Shown: piece by piece, positions 8,735-17,257 of the stretch
Layout of the letters: every line of letters starts with the position of its first letter
How positions within the stretch are numbered: the stretch's first letter is position 1
Position numbers and translations under genes: made by a program
Notes under the pieces: generated by a model
Databases searched by the model: none
What the model was told of the DNA's origin: nothing
Seen by the model: the letters and a program-made list of their open reading frames with translations, nothing else
Assembly: GCF_029910095.1 (NCBI RefSeq)
Contig: NZ_CP094526.1
Span: 2,604,001-2,668,000 of the forward strand
Length of the DNA: 64,000 nucleotides
Reading direction: 5' to 3'
Source: Bradyrhizobium sp. ISRA464
Lineage (GTDB): Bacteria; Pseudomonadota; Alphaproteobacteria; Rhizobiales; Xanthobacteraceae

Positions 8735-9697
8735 TCAGTACCTCGCCGGCACGTACATCTCCGGCGGGATCGGGCCGCGGTGATAGTCCGGGTTGCGCAC
8801 CCGCGGCGGCAGCACGACGGGATCGTGCGCGACCTGCTGATAGGGGATCTGGCTCAGCAGATGCGAGATGCAGTTGAGCCGGGCGCGCTTCTTGTCGACG
8901 GCGTCGACGATCCACCACGGCGAGTCGGGCAGATGCGTGTGCTCCAGCATCGTCTCCTTGGCCTTGGTGTACTGCTCCCAGCGACTGCGGGCCTCGACGT
9001 CCATCGGGCTCAGCTTCCACTGCTTCAGCGGATCCTGGATCCGCATCGTGAAACGGAACTGCTGTTCTTCGTCGGTGATCGAGAACCAGTATTTCAGCAG
9101 AATGATGCCGGAGCGGATCAGCATGCGCTCGAACTCGGGGACCGATTTGAAGAACTCCTGATACTGCTCCTCGGTGCAGAATCCCATCACCCGCTCGACG
9201 CCGACGCGGTTGTACCAGCTGCGGTCGAACAGCACGATCTCGCCGCCGGCCGGCAGATGCGCGACGTAACGCTGAAAGTACCATTGCGTGCGCTCGCGCT
9301 CGCTCGGCGCCGGCAGCGCCGCGATGCGGCAGACGCGCGGGTTGAGCCGCTGGGTGATGCGCTTGATGACGCCGCCCTTGCCGGCGGAATCGCGCCCCTC
9401 GAACAGGATGACGACCTTCTTCTTCTCGTGATGCACCCAGTCCTGCAGTTTGACCAGCTCGCCCTGCAGCCGCAGCAGTTCGCGGAAATAGAGCTTGCGG
9501 TCGAGCGCCGGTTCGCCGGACCTCGCCTCGTGGTCGAGGTCGTCGAGCCTGGTATCGTCGAGCTCGAGCTCGAGTTCCTCGTCGAGATTGTCGGCCATCT
9601 CCTGGTGGATGCGCGCGCGCAAGGCTTCGTCGTGCAAGGCTTGCTCGTTCAAGGCTTGATCGTGCGAGGCTTCTTCGGCGAGGGCGGAGGCAGTCAT
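8735..9697 (-). CDS. ppk2: Polyphosphate kinase 2 (PPK2)
   Basis: A 320-residue PPK2 enzyme that moves phosphate between polyphosphate and nucleotides. The P-loop GRDSAGKGG is at 101-109, Walker B with the following lid is VLFDRSWYNR at 155-164, and the family stretches SPMDVEARSRWEQY and PWWIVDAVDKKRARLN follow. The N-terminal 60 residues are acidic and poorly conserved. They include a 5-residue repeat (HDQAL, NEQAL, HDEAL) encoded by 15-base tandem repeats. Length fits single-domain class I PPK2. The gene stands alone, with an R1 repeat 3-prime of it. Nucleotide preference (ADP or GDP) cannot be told from sequence alone. Confidence 0.95.
   Translation of the reverse strand: MTASALAEEASHDQALNEQALHDEALRARIHQEMADNLDEELELELDDTRLDDLDHEARSGEPALDRKLYFRELLRLQGELVKLQDWVHHEKKKVVILFEGRDSAGKGGVIKRITQRLNPRVCRIAALPAPSERERTQWYFQRYVAHLPAGGEIVLFDRSWYNRVGVERVMGFCTEEQYQEFFKSVPEFERMLIRSGIILLKYWFSITDEEQQFRFTMRIQDPLKQWKLSPMDVEARSRWEQYTKAKETMLEHTHLPDSPWWIVDAVDKKRARLNCISHLLSQIPYQQVAHDPVVLPPRVRNPDYHRGPIPPEMYVPARY
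9621..9680. repeat. 15-bp tandem repeat inside ppk2
   Basis: Four head-to-tail degenerate units on the plus strand: CAAGGCTTCGTCGTG (9621), CAAGGCTTGCTCGTT (9636), CAAGGCTTGATCGTG (9651) and CGAGGCTTCTTCGGC (9666). Unit length is a multiple of three, so changes in copy number would add or remove five residues in the acidic N-terminus of the kinase without shifting frame. Confidence 0.9.
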
Positions 9698-9839
9698 GAC
9701 ATCCGTCTTTCCATGTCAGGTGGATCGCGCGGGAGCATTGACGGGGCGTGTTATCATCGTGTGACATCGCGATGACGACCACCTCACATCGCAGCCATGG
9801 CTGTGCTAGGAAGCGCCAAGATCAAAAAGGGAGAAACCG

Positions 9840-11012
9840 ATGATTTCACTCACGCCAAAAGATGTCCTGCCGGAGGACGGCACCCGCGGCACGCTGGTGG
9901 GGCGGGTCTGGCTGCCGCAGGCCGGCGGTCCGGCCGTGGTGGCGGTCCGCGATGACGGCGTGTTCGACGTCACCGCGCGGTTTCCCACGGTCAGCGCGCT
10001 GTGCGAGGAACAGGATCCGGCCGCCGCATTGCGCGCCACCAAAGGCGAGCGGATCGGCGACTTTGCGGCGATCCTCGCCAACACGCCGCCCGATAACCGC
10101 GACAGGCAGAAGCCCTGGCTGCTCGCGCCGGTCGACCTGCAGGTGCTGAAGGCGGCCGGCGTCACCTTCGCGATCTCGATGCTGGAGCGCGTGATCGAGG
10201 AGCGGGCGCGCGGCAATCCGTCGTCGGCGGAGGCGATCCGCAAGGAGGTGGTGCGGCTCGTCGGCGACGACCTCTCCAAGTTGAAGCCGGGCTCGGCGGA
10301 GGCGATGAGGCTGAAGCAGGTGCTGATCGAGCAGAACGCCTGGAGCCAGTATCTCGAGGTCGGCATCGGCCCCGATGCCGAGGTGTTCACCAAGGCTCCG
10401 ACGCTGTCGTCGGTGGGCACGGGCATGGATGCCGGGCTGCATCCGAAATCGACCTGGAATAATCCGGAGCCGGAGGTCGTGCTCGTCGTCTCCAGCACAG
10501 GCCGGATCGTCGGCGCGGCGCTCGGCAACGACGTCAATCTGCGCGACTTCGAAGGCCGCTCGGCGCTGCTGCTGTCGAAGGCGAAGGACAACAACGCCTC
10601 CTGCGCGATCGGCCCGCTGCTGCGGCTGTTCGACCAGACCTTCTCGCTGGATGACGTGCGCAGGATGGATGTCGGCCTGACCGTGACGGGGACCGACGGC
10701 TTCGTGCTCGAGGGTCACTCCTCGATCAGCAAGATCAGCCGCGACCCGACCGACCTCGTCGCGCAGACCATCGGTCCCGTGCATCAATACCCTGATGGCT
10801 TCGCGCTGTTCCTCGGCACGATGTTCGCGCCGGTCAAGGACCGCGATGCCCCCGGCCAGGGTTTTACCCACAAGCGCGACGACATCGTCACCATCGCCGC
10901 GCCCCAGCTCGGCAAGCTGGTCAACCGCATGCGCGGCAGCGACGAATGCGAGCACTGGACGTTCGGCGTCGGCGCGCTGATGCGGAACCTGGCGCAGCGC
11001 AAGGTGCTTTAA
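9840..11012 (+). CDS. Fumarylacetoacetate hydrolase (FAH) family protein
   Basis: A 390-residue FAH-superfamily protein; members cleave or hydrate beta-diketo or keto-deoxy sugar acids using a divalent metal. The N-terminal half is a family-specific extension. The catalytic fold runs from about residue 110 to the end, with VGTGMDAGLHPKSTWNNPEPEV as the metal-site region (EPE acids) and GAALGNDVNLRDFEGRS as the lid motif. The ATG is preceded by GGGAGAAA. It is monocistronic and divergent from ppk2. Relatives of this length occur in sugar-acid pathways (2-keto-3-deoxy-acid dehydratases or hydrolases), which would fit the uronate-type genes 12 kb away, but that link is only inference. Confidence 0.87.
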   Translation: MISLTPKDVLPEDGTRGTLVGRVWLPQAGGPAVVAVRDDGVFDVTARFPTVSALCEEQDPAAALRATKGERIGDFAAILANTPPDNRDRQKPWLLAPVDLQVLKAAGVTFAISMLERVIEERARGNPSSAEAIRKEVVRLVGDDLSKLKPGSAEAMRLKQVLIEQNAWSQYLEVGIGPDAEVFTKAPTLSSVGTGMDAGLHPKSTWNNPEPEVVLVVSSTGRIVGAALGNDVNLRDFEGRSALLLSKAKDNNASCAIGPLLRLFDQTFSLDDVRRMDVGLTVTGTDGFVLEGHSSISKISRDPTDLVAQTIGPVHQYPDGFALFLGTMFAPVKDRDAPGQGFTHKRDDIVTIAAPQLGKLVNRMRGSDECEHWTFGVGALMRNLAQRKVL

Positions 11013-11022
11013 GGATGTAATC

Positions 11023-11100
11023 GTAGGGTGAGCAAAGCGCAGCGTGCCTACAATTGCGCGGGTGGAGGGCACGGCGCTGGCGCGCCTTTGCCTACCCTGC
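11023..11100. repeat. Imperfect palindromic repeat (family R10)
   Basis: Between the FAH stop and the convergent cupin stop. The arms GTAGGGTGAGCAAAGCGC and GCGCCTTTGCCTACCCTGC pair imperfectly. The sequence resembles the GTAGGGTGGGCAAAG-type repeats common in rhizobial genomes. It could terminate either gene. Confidence 0.5.
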
Positions 11101-11136
11101 GCATCATGAGCACGGCTTCGGCCTATCGCATCCCGA

Positions 11137-11655
11137 TCACCTGCGATACTGCGCGTCGCTGACCTTTTCCAGCCAGTCGACATTCCTGCCGTCGAGCGTT
11201 TCCTGGATCGCGATGTGCGTCATGGCCGTGGTCGGCGTCGCGCCGTGCCAATGCTTGACGCCGGGCGGAAACCAGACGACGTCGCCGGGCCTGATCTCCT
11301 CGATCGGCCCGCCCTCGCGCTGCACCCAGCCGCAGCCGGCGGCGACGATCAGGGTCTGGCCGAGCGGATGAGTGTGCCAGGCGGTGCGCGCGCCGGGCTC
11401 GAACGTCACGCTGGCGCCGCCGACGCGCGCCGGCTCGGGGGCCTGGAACAGCGGGTCGACGCGGACGGTGCCGGTGAAATAGTCGTCCGGTCCCTTGCGG
11501 GACGGTTGCGATCCAATTCGGGTGATCTGCATGCTCTTGCTCCTGTGGTCTGTTGTCTGAATTGGCACGGCGCCGCCGGCCGGCCGCAGCGATGTCAACG
11601 CAGCAAGCGCCCCGCCAGTGCCGGCGAGCAGGCCGCGTCTCGACACCGAGGTCAT
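11137..11655 (-). CDS. Tat-exported cupin-domain protein
   Basis: A 172-residue protein with a Tat-like signal (SRRGLLAG followed by a hydrophobic stretch and AGGA) and a single small cupin barrel. Cupin motif 1 reads [17 protein letters not shown] and motif 2 reads [16 protein letters not shown], giving the usual metal-binding histidines. ATG 11655 overlaps the stop of the upstream CMD gene by four bases (ATGA), so translation is coupled. A shorter cytoplasmic start at MQITRI is possible but would ignore the coupling. It lies in an operon with CMD and MFS genes facing a LysR regulator. Exported CMD/cupin pairs are recurrent, but their substrate is unknown. Confidence 0.88.
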   Translation of the reverse strand: MTSVSRRGLLAGTGGALAALTSLRPAGGAVPIQTTDHRSKSMQITRIGSQPSRKGPDDYFTGTVRVDPLFQAPEPARVGGASVTFEPGARTAWHTHPLGQTLIVAAGCGWVQREGGPIEEIRPGDVVWFPPGVKHWHGATPTTAMTHIAIQETLDGRNVDWLEKVSDAQYRR

Positions 11656-12440
11656 CGCGGCCGTTGCGCGATCACGTCCTTGACGACCGGCAGCGCCGAG
11701 AACGCGTTCGGCCATCCGGCGTAGAAGGCGAGCTGGGTGAGCAGCTCGCCGGCCTCGGCCTTCGTCAGGCCGTTATCCATTGCGCGGTTGAGGTGATAGG
11801 TGATCTGCGCGACCTGTCCGGTCGCGACCAGCGCGCTGACGGTGACGAGGCTGCGGTCGCGCGGCGCGAGCCCAGGCCGCAGCCAGAGATCGCGGAACAG
11901 GACATCGGCCGTGTACTGCACGAGGCCGGGCGCCGCGTCGCCGGATTGCTGCGCAACGCGTGTCGCGCGCTGCGCCTCGGCCGCCTCGTCGAGCGCAAGC
12001 TGCGGGCCCGACGCCGCGGGAAGCTGGTTCGTGCCGATCCCGCGCGCCGCGAACACGTCCTTGGCAATGGCAACCGCCGACATCGCATTGGCCCATCCCG
12101 TGTAGAAGGCGAGATGGGTGATGGCCTCGGAGATCTCGGCCGGCGTCACGCCATTGTCGAGCGCGCGATCGAGGTAGAAGGCAAGCTCGATCGTCTGGTT
12201 GCGCGCGATCAGCGCGGCGAGCGTGACCAGGCTGCGGTCGCGCGGCGACAGGCCCGGACGCTTCCAGAGATCGCCGAGCAGGACGTCCTGGCGGTATTTC
12301 TCCAGCGCGGGCGCGACCGCCCGGATGTCGTCGATATTGGGCATGGGTCTTGATCCTTGTGGTGGCTGTTCCCCCAGCGCAGGGTATGAAGCGATCAGGC
12401 AAAAGGCGCCGATCACGGCGGCTATCCGTTTCACGGTCAT
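11652..12440 (-). CDS. Exported double-domain carboxymuconolactone decarboxylase-like protein
   Basis: A 262-residue protein with an N-terminal signal peptide (hydrophobic residues 5-22, then ALGE) and two tandem CMD domains (about 40-135 and 165-260). Each domain contains the repeated pattern RDRSLVT..AL followed by HLAFYTGW or QLAFYAGW. The redox-active CxxC of AhpD is absent, so this is of the decarboxylase-like rather than peroxidase-reductase type. It begins six bases after the MFS stop and overlaps the cupin start. Periplasmic location is inferred from the signal peptide. Catalytic function is unproven; many such proteins have no assigned reaction. Confidence 0.87.
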   Translation of the reverse strand: MTVKRIAAVIGAFCLIASYPALGEQPPQGSRPMPNIDDIRAVAPALEKYRQDVLLGDLWKRPGLSPRDRSLVTLAALIARNQTIELAFYLDRALDNGVTPAEISEAITHLAFYTGWANAMSAVAIAKDVFAARGIGTNQLPAASGPQLALDEAAEAQRATRVAQQSGDAAPGLVQYTADVLFRDLWLRPGLAPRDRSLVTVSALVATGQVAQITYHLNRAMDNGLTKAEAGELLTQLAFYAGWPNAFSALPVVKDVIAQRPR

Positions 12441-12446
12441 CTCCTG

Positions 12447-13648
12447 TCAGGCTCGCGTGTCTGACGCCGCCGGCCGCATCAGGCGCAGCGCGATGCAAGC
12501 CCCGCTCAGCACGATCAACGCGCTGGCGAGAAATACGGCGTTGAGCCCGGCGCCTCCGGCGATCAGCCCGAGCAGCGGCGCAGTGATTCGGAGCGCAAGG
12601 TCGAGGCACGCGGTGTAGGCGCCCATGGCGAGGCCGCGGCTTTCCGGCGGCGCGCGGCGGATCGCCTCGACGCCGAAGCCCGGATAGACCAGCGAGTAGC
12701 CGAGCCCGGCGAGCGCCGCGCCGCCGAACACCGCAAGCCGTGTCGCGGCGAGCCAGATCACGGCGAGCCCGGCCGCCTCGATCAGGATGCAGACCAGCGC
12801 GACGCGCGGTCCGCCGATGCGGTCAGGCAGTGGCCGAAGGCGACCCGCCCGGCAATGAAGGCCGTGCTGACCGCCGTCAGCGCGATCCATGCCGCGGTCC
12901 AGCCGTTGTGCGCGAACAACAGCGCCACGAAGGTGGTGATCGCGCCGAAGCCGACACATGAGAGTGCAAGGCCGAGGCCGGGCACGGCAACTGCGCCGAG
13001 CACCTTCGTCACCGCGGGCCGTGCATGGTGCTGCGGCGCGACGCCGCGTAGCGGCGCCACCAGCGCGAGCGTCGCGAGCGGAATCAGCATGGTCGTAAAC
13101 GCGATCGCGGCGAAGCCGTGACGCGCAAAGAGAGCGCTGCCGGCTGGCGCGCCGGCGGCAAAGGCGACGTACATCGCGGTGCCGACCCACGACATCACGC
13201 GTCCAGTGTTCGCGGGACCGGCGAGCGCCAGACCCCAGGTCAGGGCGCCCGCGACCATGAAGCTTTCGGCGCCACCCAGGACCGCCCGCCCGAGCAGGAG
13301 CACGGCGAGCGACAATGTGGGCATCTCGACGAATTCGAGTGAAAGGCCGTAGAGCAATCCCGCGGCCGCAGCCGCGATCAGGCCGCTCGCCACGACGCGC
13401 TTGGTGCCAGTGGTGTCGGCAAGATGGCCGGCCGTGAAACGCGAGATCAGCGAGGCGGCGAACTGGCTGCCGGCGACGAGGCCGACGACGAAGGTGCCGA
13501 ATCCAAGGTCCCGATGCACATGCAGCGGCAGCACCGGCATGGCGATGCCGATCACCAGATAGCCCGTGAAGATCACGGCGATGACCGGCAACAGGGTCGC
13601 GGCGACCGAGGGTATGGCGCCTCGCATATCTGACGTCGTAACGGACAT
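12447..13648 (-). pseudogene. MFS transporter broken by a one-base frameshift
   Basis: A major-facilitator gene of about 400 codons split between two frames. Frame one, from ATG 13648, encodes the first 8-9 membrane segments (ending AFIAGRVAFGH). Frame two resumes with LPDRIGGPR, which is the conserved cytoplasmic-loop motif expected directly after that point, and continues to a natural end at 12447. Joining them needs one extra base after the CAC codon at 12830-12832, so a single deletion explains the break. It could be a true inactivating mutation or a sequence error; no slippery heptamer suggests programmed shifting. The gene heads the CMD/cupin operon and faces a LysR gene 101 bases away. 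Confidence 0.85.
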
Positions 13649-13713
13649 GGGCGGGGGTGGCTGAATTCTGTGCTGCGCCGAAGCTAGCGCTTCCGCCCCT
13701 CGCGGATTAGATG

Positions 13714-13734
13714 ATGAAAACTGCATGCATTCAT
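13714..13734. promoter_or_regulatory. Candidate LysR-type operator (ATGAA-N11-TTCAT)
   Basis: The 101-base divergent region between the MFS and LysR genes holds the dyad ATGAA, eleven bases centred on TGCATGCA, then TTCAT. It contains the T-N11-A spacing typical of LysR-family sites and ends 15 bases before the lysR-like start, a position suited to autorepression. Prediction only. Confidence 0.5.
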
Positions 13735-13749
13735 GAGGCTCGCTAATCA

Positions 13750-14652
13750 ATGGACCGGGACAATGCGAGCGACCTGCTGATCTTCCTTGCGGTGGCGCGG
13801 GAGCGGAGCTTTACGCGCGCCGCCGCCAAGCTCGGCCTCTCGCAATCGGCATTGAGCCAGATCGTGCGGGCGCTGGAGGAGCGGCTCGGGGTGCGGCTGT
13901 TGAGCCGCACCACCCGCAGTGTCGCGCCGACGCTGGCCGGCGAGCGGCTGCTGCGCACCATCGGGCCGAAATTCGACGAGATGGACGGCGAGCTCGCGGC
14001 ACTCAGCGCGCTGCGCGAGAAGCCGGCGGGCACCATCCGCCTGACGGCGACCGAGCACGCCGCCGAGGCGATCCTGATGCCGGCGCTGCGCGCGATCCTT
14101 CCGAAATACCCCGACATCAACGTGGAGGTCGTGATCGATTACGGCCTCAGCAACATCGTGGCCGAGCAATATGACGCCGGCATCCGCCCGGGCGAGCTGG
14201 TCGCGAAGGACATGATCGCGGTGCGGGTCAGTCCGGACCTGCGCATGGCGGTGGTTGGCTCGCCCGACTACTTCGCGACGCGCAAGAAGCCGCGCACGCC
14301 GCAGGAATTGACCGAGCACAATTGCCTCAACCTGCGCCTGCCGACCCATGGCGGCCGCCTCTATGCGTGGGAGTTCGAGAAGAACGGACGCGAGCTCAAT
14401 GTGCGCGTCGAGGGCCAGCTCGTGTTCAACGGCTCCGGCACGCTGCTGAGCGCCGCGCTGAACGGGCTTGGCCTTGCCTATCTGACCGAAGGGCAGGCGA
14501 AGCCGCATCTTGCGGCCGGCCGGCTGGTGCGCGTGCTGGCCGACTGGTGCCCGCCGTTTTCCGGCTATCACCTCTATTATCCGAGCCGCCGGCAGGCCTC
14601 ACCCGCGTTCTCGCTGCTGGTCGAGGCGCTGCGATACCGCGGGAAGGTGTGA
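13750..14652 (+). CDS. LysR-family transcriptional regulator
   Basis: A 300-residue LysR regulator. The winged helix-turn-helix spans about residues 6-65 (FLAVARERSFTRAAAKLGLSQ, then LEERLGVRLLSRTTR), followed by a linker helix and a periplasmic-binding-protein-like effector domain from about 90. It reads away from the MFS-CMD-cupin operon, the classic arrangement for a LysR protein controlling its divergent neighbour. The effector is unknown. Its subgroup (the FxxV-x-SF and YPDINVEV-type effector domain) is the large one that controls oxidoreductases and efflux genes. Confidence 0.95.
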   Translation: MDRDNASDLLIFLAVARERSFTRAAAKLGLSQSALSQIVRALEERLGVRLLSRTTRSVAPTLAGERLLRTIGPKFDEMDGELAALSALREKPAGTIRLTATEHAAEAILMPALRAILPKYPDINVEVVIDYGLSNIVAEQYDAGIRPGELVAKDMIAVRVSPDLRMAVVGSPDYFATRKKPRTPQELTEHNCLNLRLPTHGGRLYAWEFEKNGRELNVRVEGQLVFNGSGTLLSAALNGLGLAYLTEGQAKPHLAAGRLVRVLADWCPPFSGYHLYYPSRRQASPAFSLLVEALRYRGKV

Positions 14653-14680
14653 GACGGGTCCGGGGCTGACGTTTCCACGT

Positions 14681-14780
14681 CGTCATGGCCGGGCTTGTCC
14701 TGGCTTGTCCCGGCCATCCACGTCTCAACTTCACATCGAGAACAAAAACGTGGATGCTCGGACACGCCCGGGCATGACGA
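14681..14780. repeat. Palindromic repeat family R3
   Basis: Arms CGTCATGGCCGGGCTTGTCC and CGCCCGGGCATGACGAG enclose an inner pair CCATCCACGT and ACGTGGATG. It lies between the convergent LysR and LTXXQ genes. Bases 14781-14906 hold nothing further that I recognise. Confidence 0.75.
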
Positions 14781-14906
14781 GTTTGTGGGTACAATAACCA
14801 AACCACAAGCACCGAACGCGCAACACAACCGCATACGCGATTGCCCTCCACCGCAAGCAATCGGGGGGCACAGTTTCTCCGCGGTTGCTGCCCGACCGCG
14901 CGAGCC

Positions 14907-16613
14907 TCACAAGCCCATCATCCGGAAGATCATGCCTCCGATATTGGGCCCGTAATGGTGGTGGCGGCGATGATGACTGCGCCGTGGCTCGTCGGTATCA
15001 GCGGCCATCGCCGTCCTGCTGCCATTGCGCTCGGGGCCGATCGCGTCGAACGCGGCCTTCTGCTCGTCGCTCAGCGAGTTGTAGAAGGCGTCGAGCGCCG
15101 GACGCACCGTCCCGATCGCTTGCAGCATTGTATCCAGTCTTGCTTCCACGGCCGCAAGCCGCGCCGGCGGCGTTCGCGCCTCGGTGGGCGGACAGGACGA
15201 CTTCAGGGTGTCCTCGGCCTTCGTCGCCGCATCCCGCAGCGCGTCGAGGCTCGCGCGCTGGGCGTCGGTCGGCTTCACATTGCGTTCGATGAGATCGCCG
15301 GGCCATTCGATGGCGGCGGGCTGCGCAGCATTGCAGGTCGCGGTGTCCACGGTGTTTTCGCGTGGAGCGCGTCCACGCCGCGCGCGCTGCTGCTCTGCCA
15401 CCAACGCGGTCACCTTGGCCTTCTGATCGTCGCTCAATAGCCCATAGAACTTGTCGAGCGGCGGCCTTAGCGTCTCCACCGCGCTGCGCATGGCCTCGAG
15501 ACGCTGCTGCATCGCGGCCAGCCGGCTCGGCGCAGTCAGCGGCACGTCCTTCGGGCACGAATTGAGAATGATCTCGGACGCCTGCTGCGAAGCGGCAGCG
15601 AGGTCGTCGAGCGCGGCGCTCTGTTCGGCGTTGGGGTCGATCGCGCTGCGGAACTGGTCGATCGGGAACCCCGCGATGTCGCGGCTGTCGCTGCCGCACA
15701 TGTCGGCGAGTGTCGCTGTTGTCTGACCGCCGGAACGCGTCGCCTGCCGTGATCCGCCGCGGCCCGGCAGATAATCGGCGTAGCCGCTCAAGGCGTCGTA
15801 GTCATAGGGACCGAACAGGCCGGCATAGATATCGCCGTAGCCATAGTCCCAGAAGTACGGGTCATACCCCCAGCCCCACCAAGTGTAGTCATAAAGATCG
15901 TAGTAGGCGTAGGGCCAGAACACCGGCCCGACCCAGCCGAAGCCGCCATGTGGGTGGCGCCACCACCAGCCTCCGCCCTGATATCCCCACGCGGCCCCCG
16001 CAGCGGCCGTCGTAATCGCCGCGCGCGCCATCGGGTTTCGCAAGCCGCCGGGACTGTGCAGCGCGGTCGTAATCTGACGCGAGGACAGGGTGCGACCGAC
16101 AGCGCTGGCGTTGCGCCGCATCACCGCGGCGGAGGGCGCATGACGGCCGGCGGCTAAGCCGTTCGAGATGGCCGGATTGCGCGTGATGGCTGGATTGTGG
16201 GTCGCGCCCGGAGTGCGAGTGGCGTGGAATTGTCGCGCGCCGGTGCTGCGGCCGATTCGTGGAGCGGCATGAGGCGCGGGATGAATGGTGTGAAAGCCGC
16301 CACCGCGAGCGCCTCCGCCATGAAAGCCACCAGCGCGAAGCCCGCCGCCGTGGAAACCACCCCCGCCCCCACGGAAGCCGCCACCGCCATGGAAGGCGCC
16401 GCCACCGCCGGCGTGGAAACCTCCACCGCCACCGTGGAAACCGCCGCCACCGCCGCCGTGAAATCCGCCGCCACCACCGCCACCGCCGTGACCTCCGCCA
16501 GGTCCGCCGCCACGGGCCGCCTGGGCAGGATCCGCAAGCAGCGCCGCCGATGCTGCGGCTGCGAGAATTGCGACCAGCGTCAACCACACCTGTTTGCGAG
16601 CAGCTCCAGCCAT
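14907..16613 (-). CDS. Secreted Gly-rich, twin LTXXQ-motif protein (paralogue 1)
   Basis: A 568-residue envelope protein. It has a signal peptide (1-33), a glycine/histidine-rich tract built on GGGGFHGG units (34-108), a basic linker, an aromatic block rich in W and Y with GPVFWPYAYYDLYDY (229-243), and two homologous helical domains. Each domain has a cysteine pair (C306/C353 and C427/C474, both 47 apart) and ends in an LSDDQ or LSDEQ motif 40 residues after the second cysteine. This resembles the LTXXQ (CpxP/Spy-related) periplasmic family, some of which are chaperones. ATG 16613 is preferred over GTG 16625. A second protein of the same design lies at 44519. Function is unknown; a metal- or stress-related periplasmic role is a guess. 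Confidence 0.85.
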   Translation of the reverse strand: MAGAARKQVWLTLVAILAAAASAALLADPAQAARGGGPGGGHGGGGGGGGFHGGGGGGFHGGGGGFHAGGGGAFHGGGGFRGGGGGFHGGGLRAGGFHGGGARGGGFHTIHPAPHAAPRIGRSTGARQFHATRTPGATHNPAITRNPAISNGLAAGRHAPSAAVMRRNASAVGRTLSSRQITTALHSPGGLRNPMARAAITTAAAGAAWGYQGGGWWWRHPHGGFGWVGPVFWPYAYYDLYDYTWWGWGYDPYFWDYGYGDIYAGLFGPYDYDALSGYADYLPGRGGSRQATRSGGQTTATLADMCGSDSRDIAGFPIDQFRSAIDPNAEQSAALDDLAAASQQASEIILNSCPKDVPLTAPSRLAAMQQRLEAMRSAVETLRPPLDKFYGLLSDDQKAKVTALVAEQQRARRGRAPRENTVDTATCNAAQPAAIEWPGDLIERNVKPTDAQRASLDALRDAATKAEDTLKSSCPPTEARTPPARLAAVEARLDTMLQAIGTVRPALDAFYNSLSDEQKAAFDAIGPERNGSRTAMAADTDEPRRSHHRRHHHYGPNIGGMIFRMMGL

Positions 16614-16969
16614 GGTGGTTCTCACTTCGCGTCAAGGCACTCAATTCAATAAGGCCTGACATCAACACCCCACGTCGCCGCTCGGTTCCCGCCGCGGTGT
16701 GCGTCGCAAGCAACTGTTTGCGAGCGCGCCCCTCCGCAGGGATCGCCAACGTCGAATTCGGTCCTGGGCTGACGGCTGCGAAGCCTGCGAGGAGACCGGG
16801 CTGCATCTCCACGCATGCTTGCCGTAGCGACGAGCCAAGAACAGCCTCGGAAATATCCGAGCAGGTTCCTTCATAAAGAGGTTGAGAAACCGGACAAAGC
16901 ATTTCCCTTCGCGCTGTAAACCGCTCACGCTGCGATCGACGACGCAGAGACCTTGATTCGGAGGAGCCC

Positions 16970-17176
16970 ATGCCAAGGCAATTCGGCCTCAAACAAGTGA
17001 CGGCAGTGGAACGGTCGGCGTCGGCGTTATCGGCTCAAGGCTCGCGCGAGGTGCCTCAATCTGTGGCGCGTGCCGAGCCGTCGTCACGAACGCAAACGTC
17101 TCCGCAGCCGGAGCCTCTCTATGCCCCTGCGAGCTGGCGGGGCAAGGCTGATCGGCGCTGCATCTCCGCCGATTGA
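16970..17176 (+). CDS. Possible small protein, 68 residues
   Basis: A short ORF in an otherwise gene-free stretch (16614-17930). The only support is a strong GGAGGAG ribosome-binding site at 16960-16966, a few bases before the ATG. The product is polar, rich in Ser, Ala, Arg and Gln, with no signal peptide, membrane segment or motif that I recognise. It may well be chance. Confidence 0.25.
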   Translation: MPRQFGLKQVTAVERSASALSAQGSREVPQSVARAEPSSRTQTSPQPEPLYAPASWRGKADRRCISAD

Positions 17177-17257
17177 GGCGGTGCATTAATGCTGCTTTAT
17201 CGCCGCGACAATGGTTGCTGCGGGCAAGGCCTCCACCGAGGCCGATCGAGCGCCAAT

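Noticed and set aside
12820-12840. Programmed frameshifting in the MFS gene
   Set aside because: No slippery heptamer or downstream stimulatory structure; a simple one-base deletion fits better.
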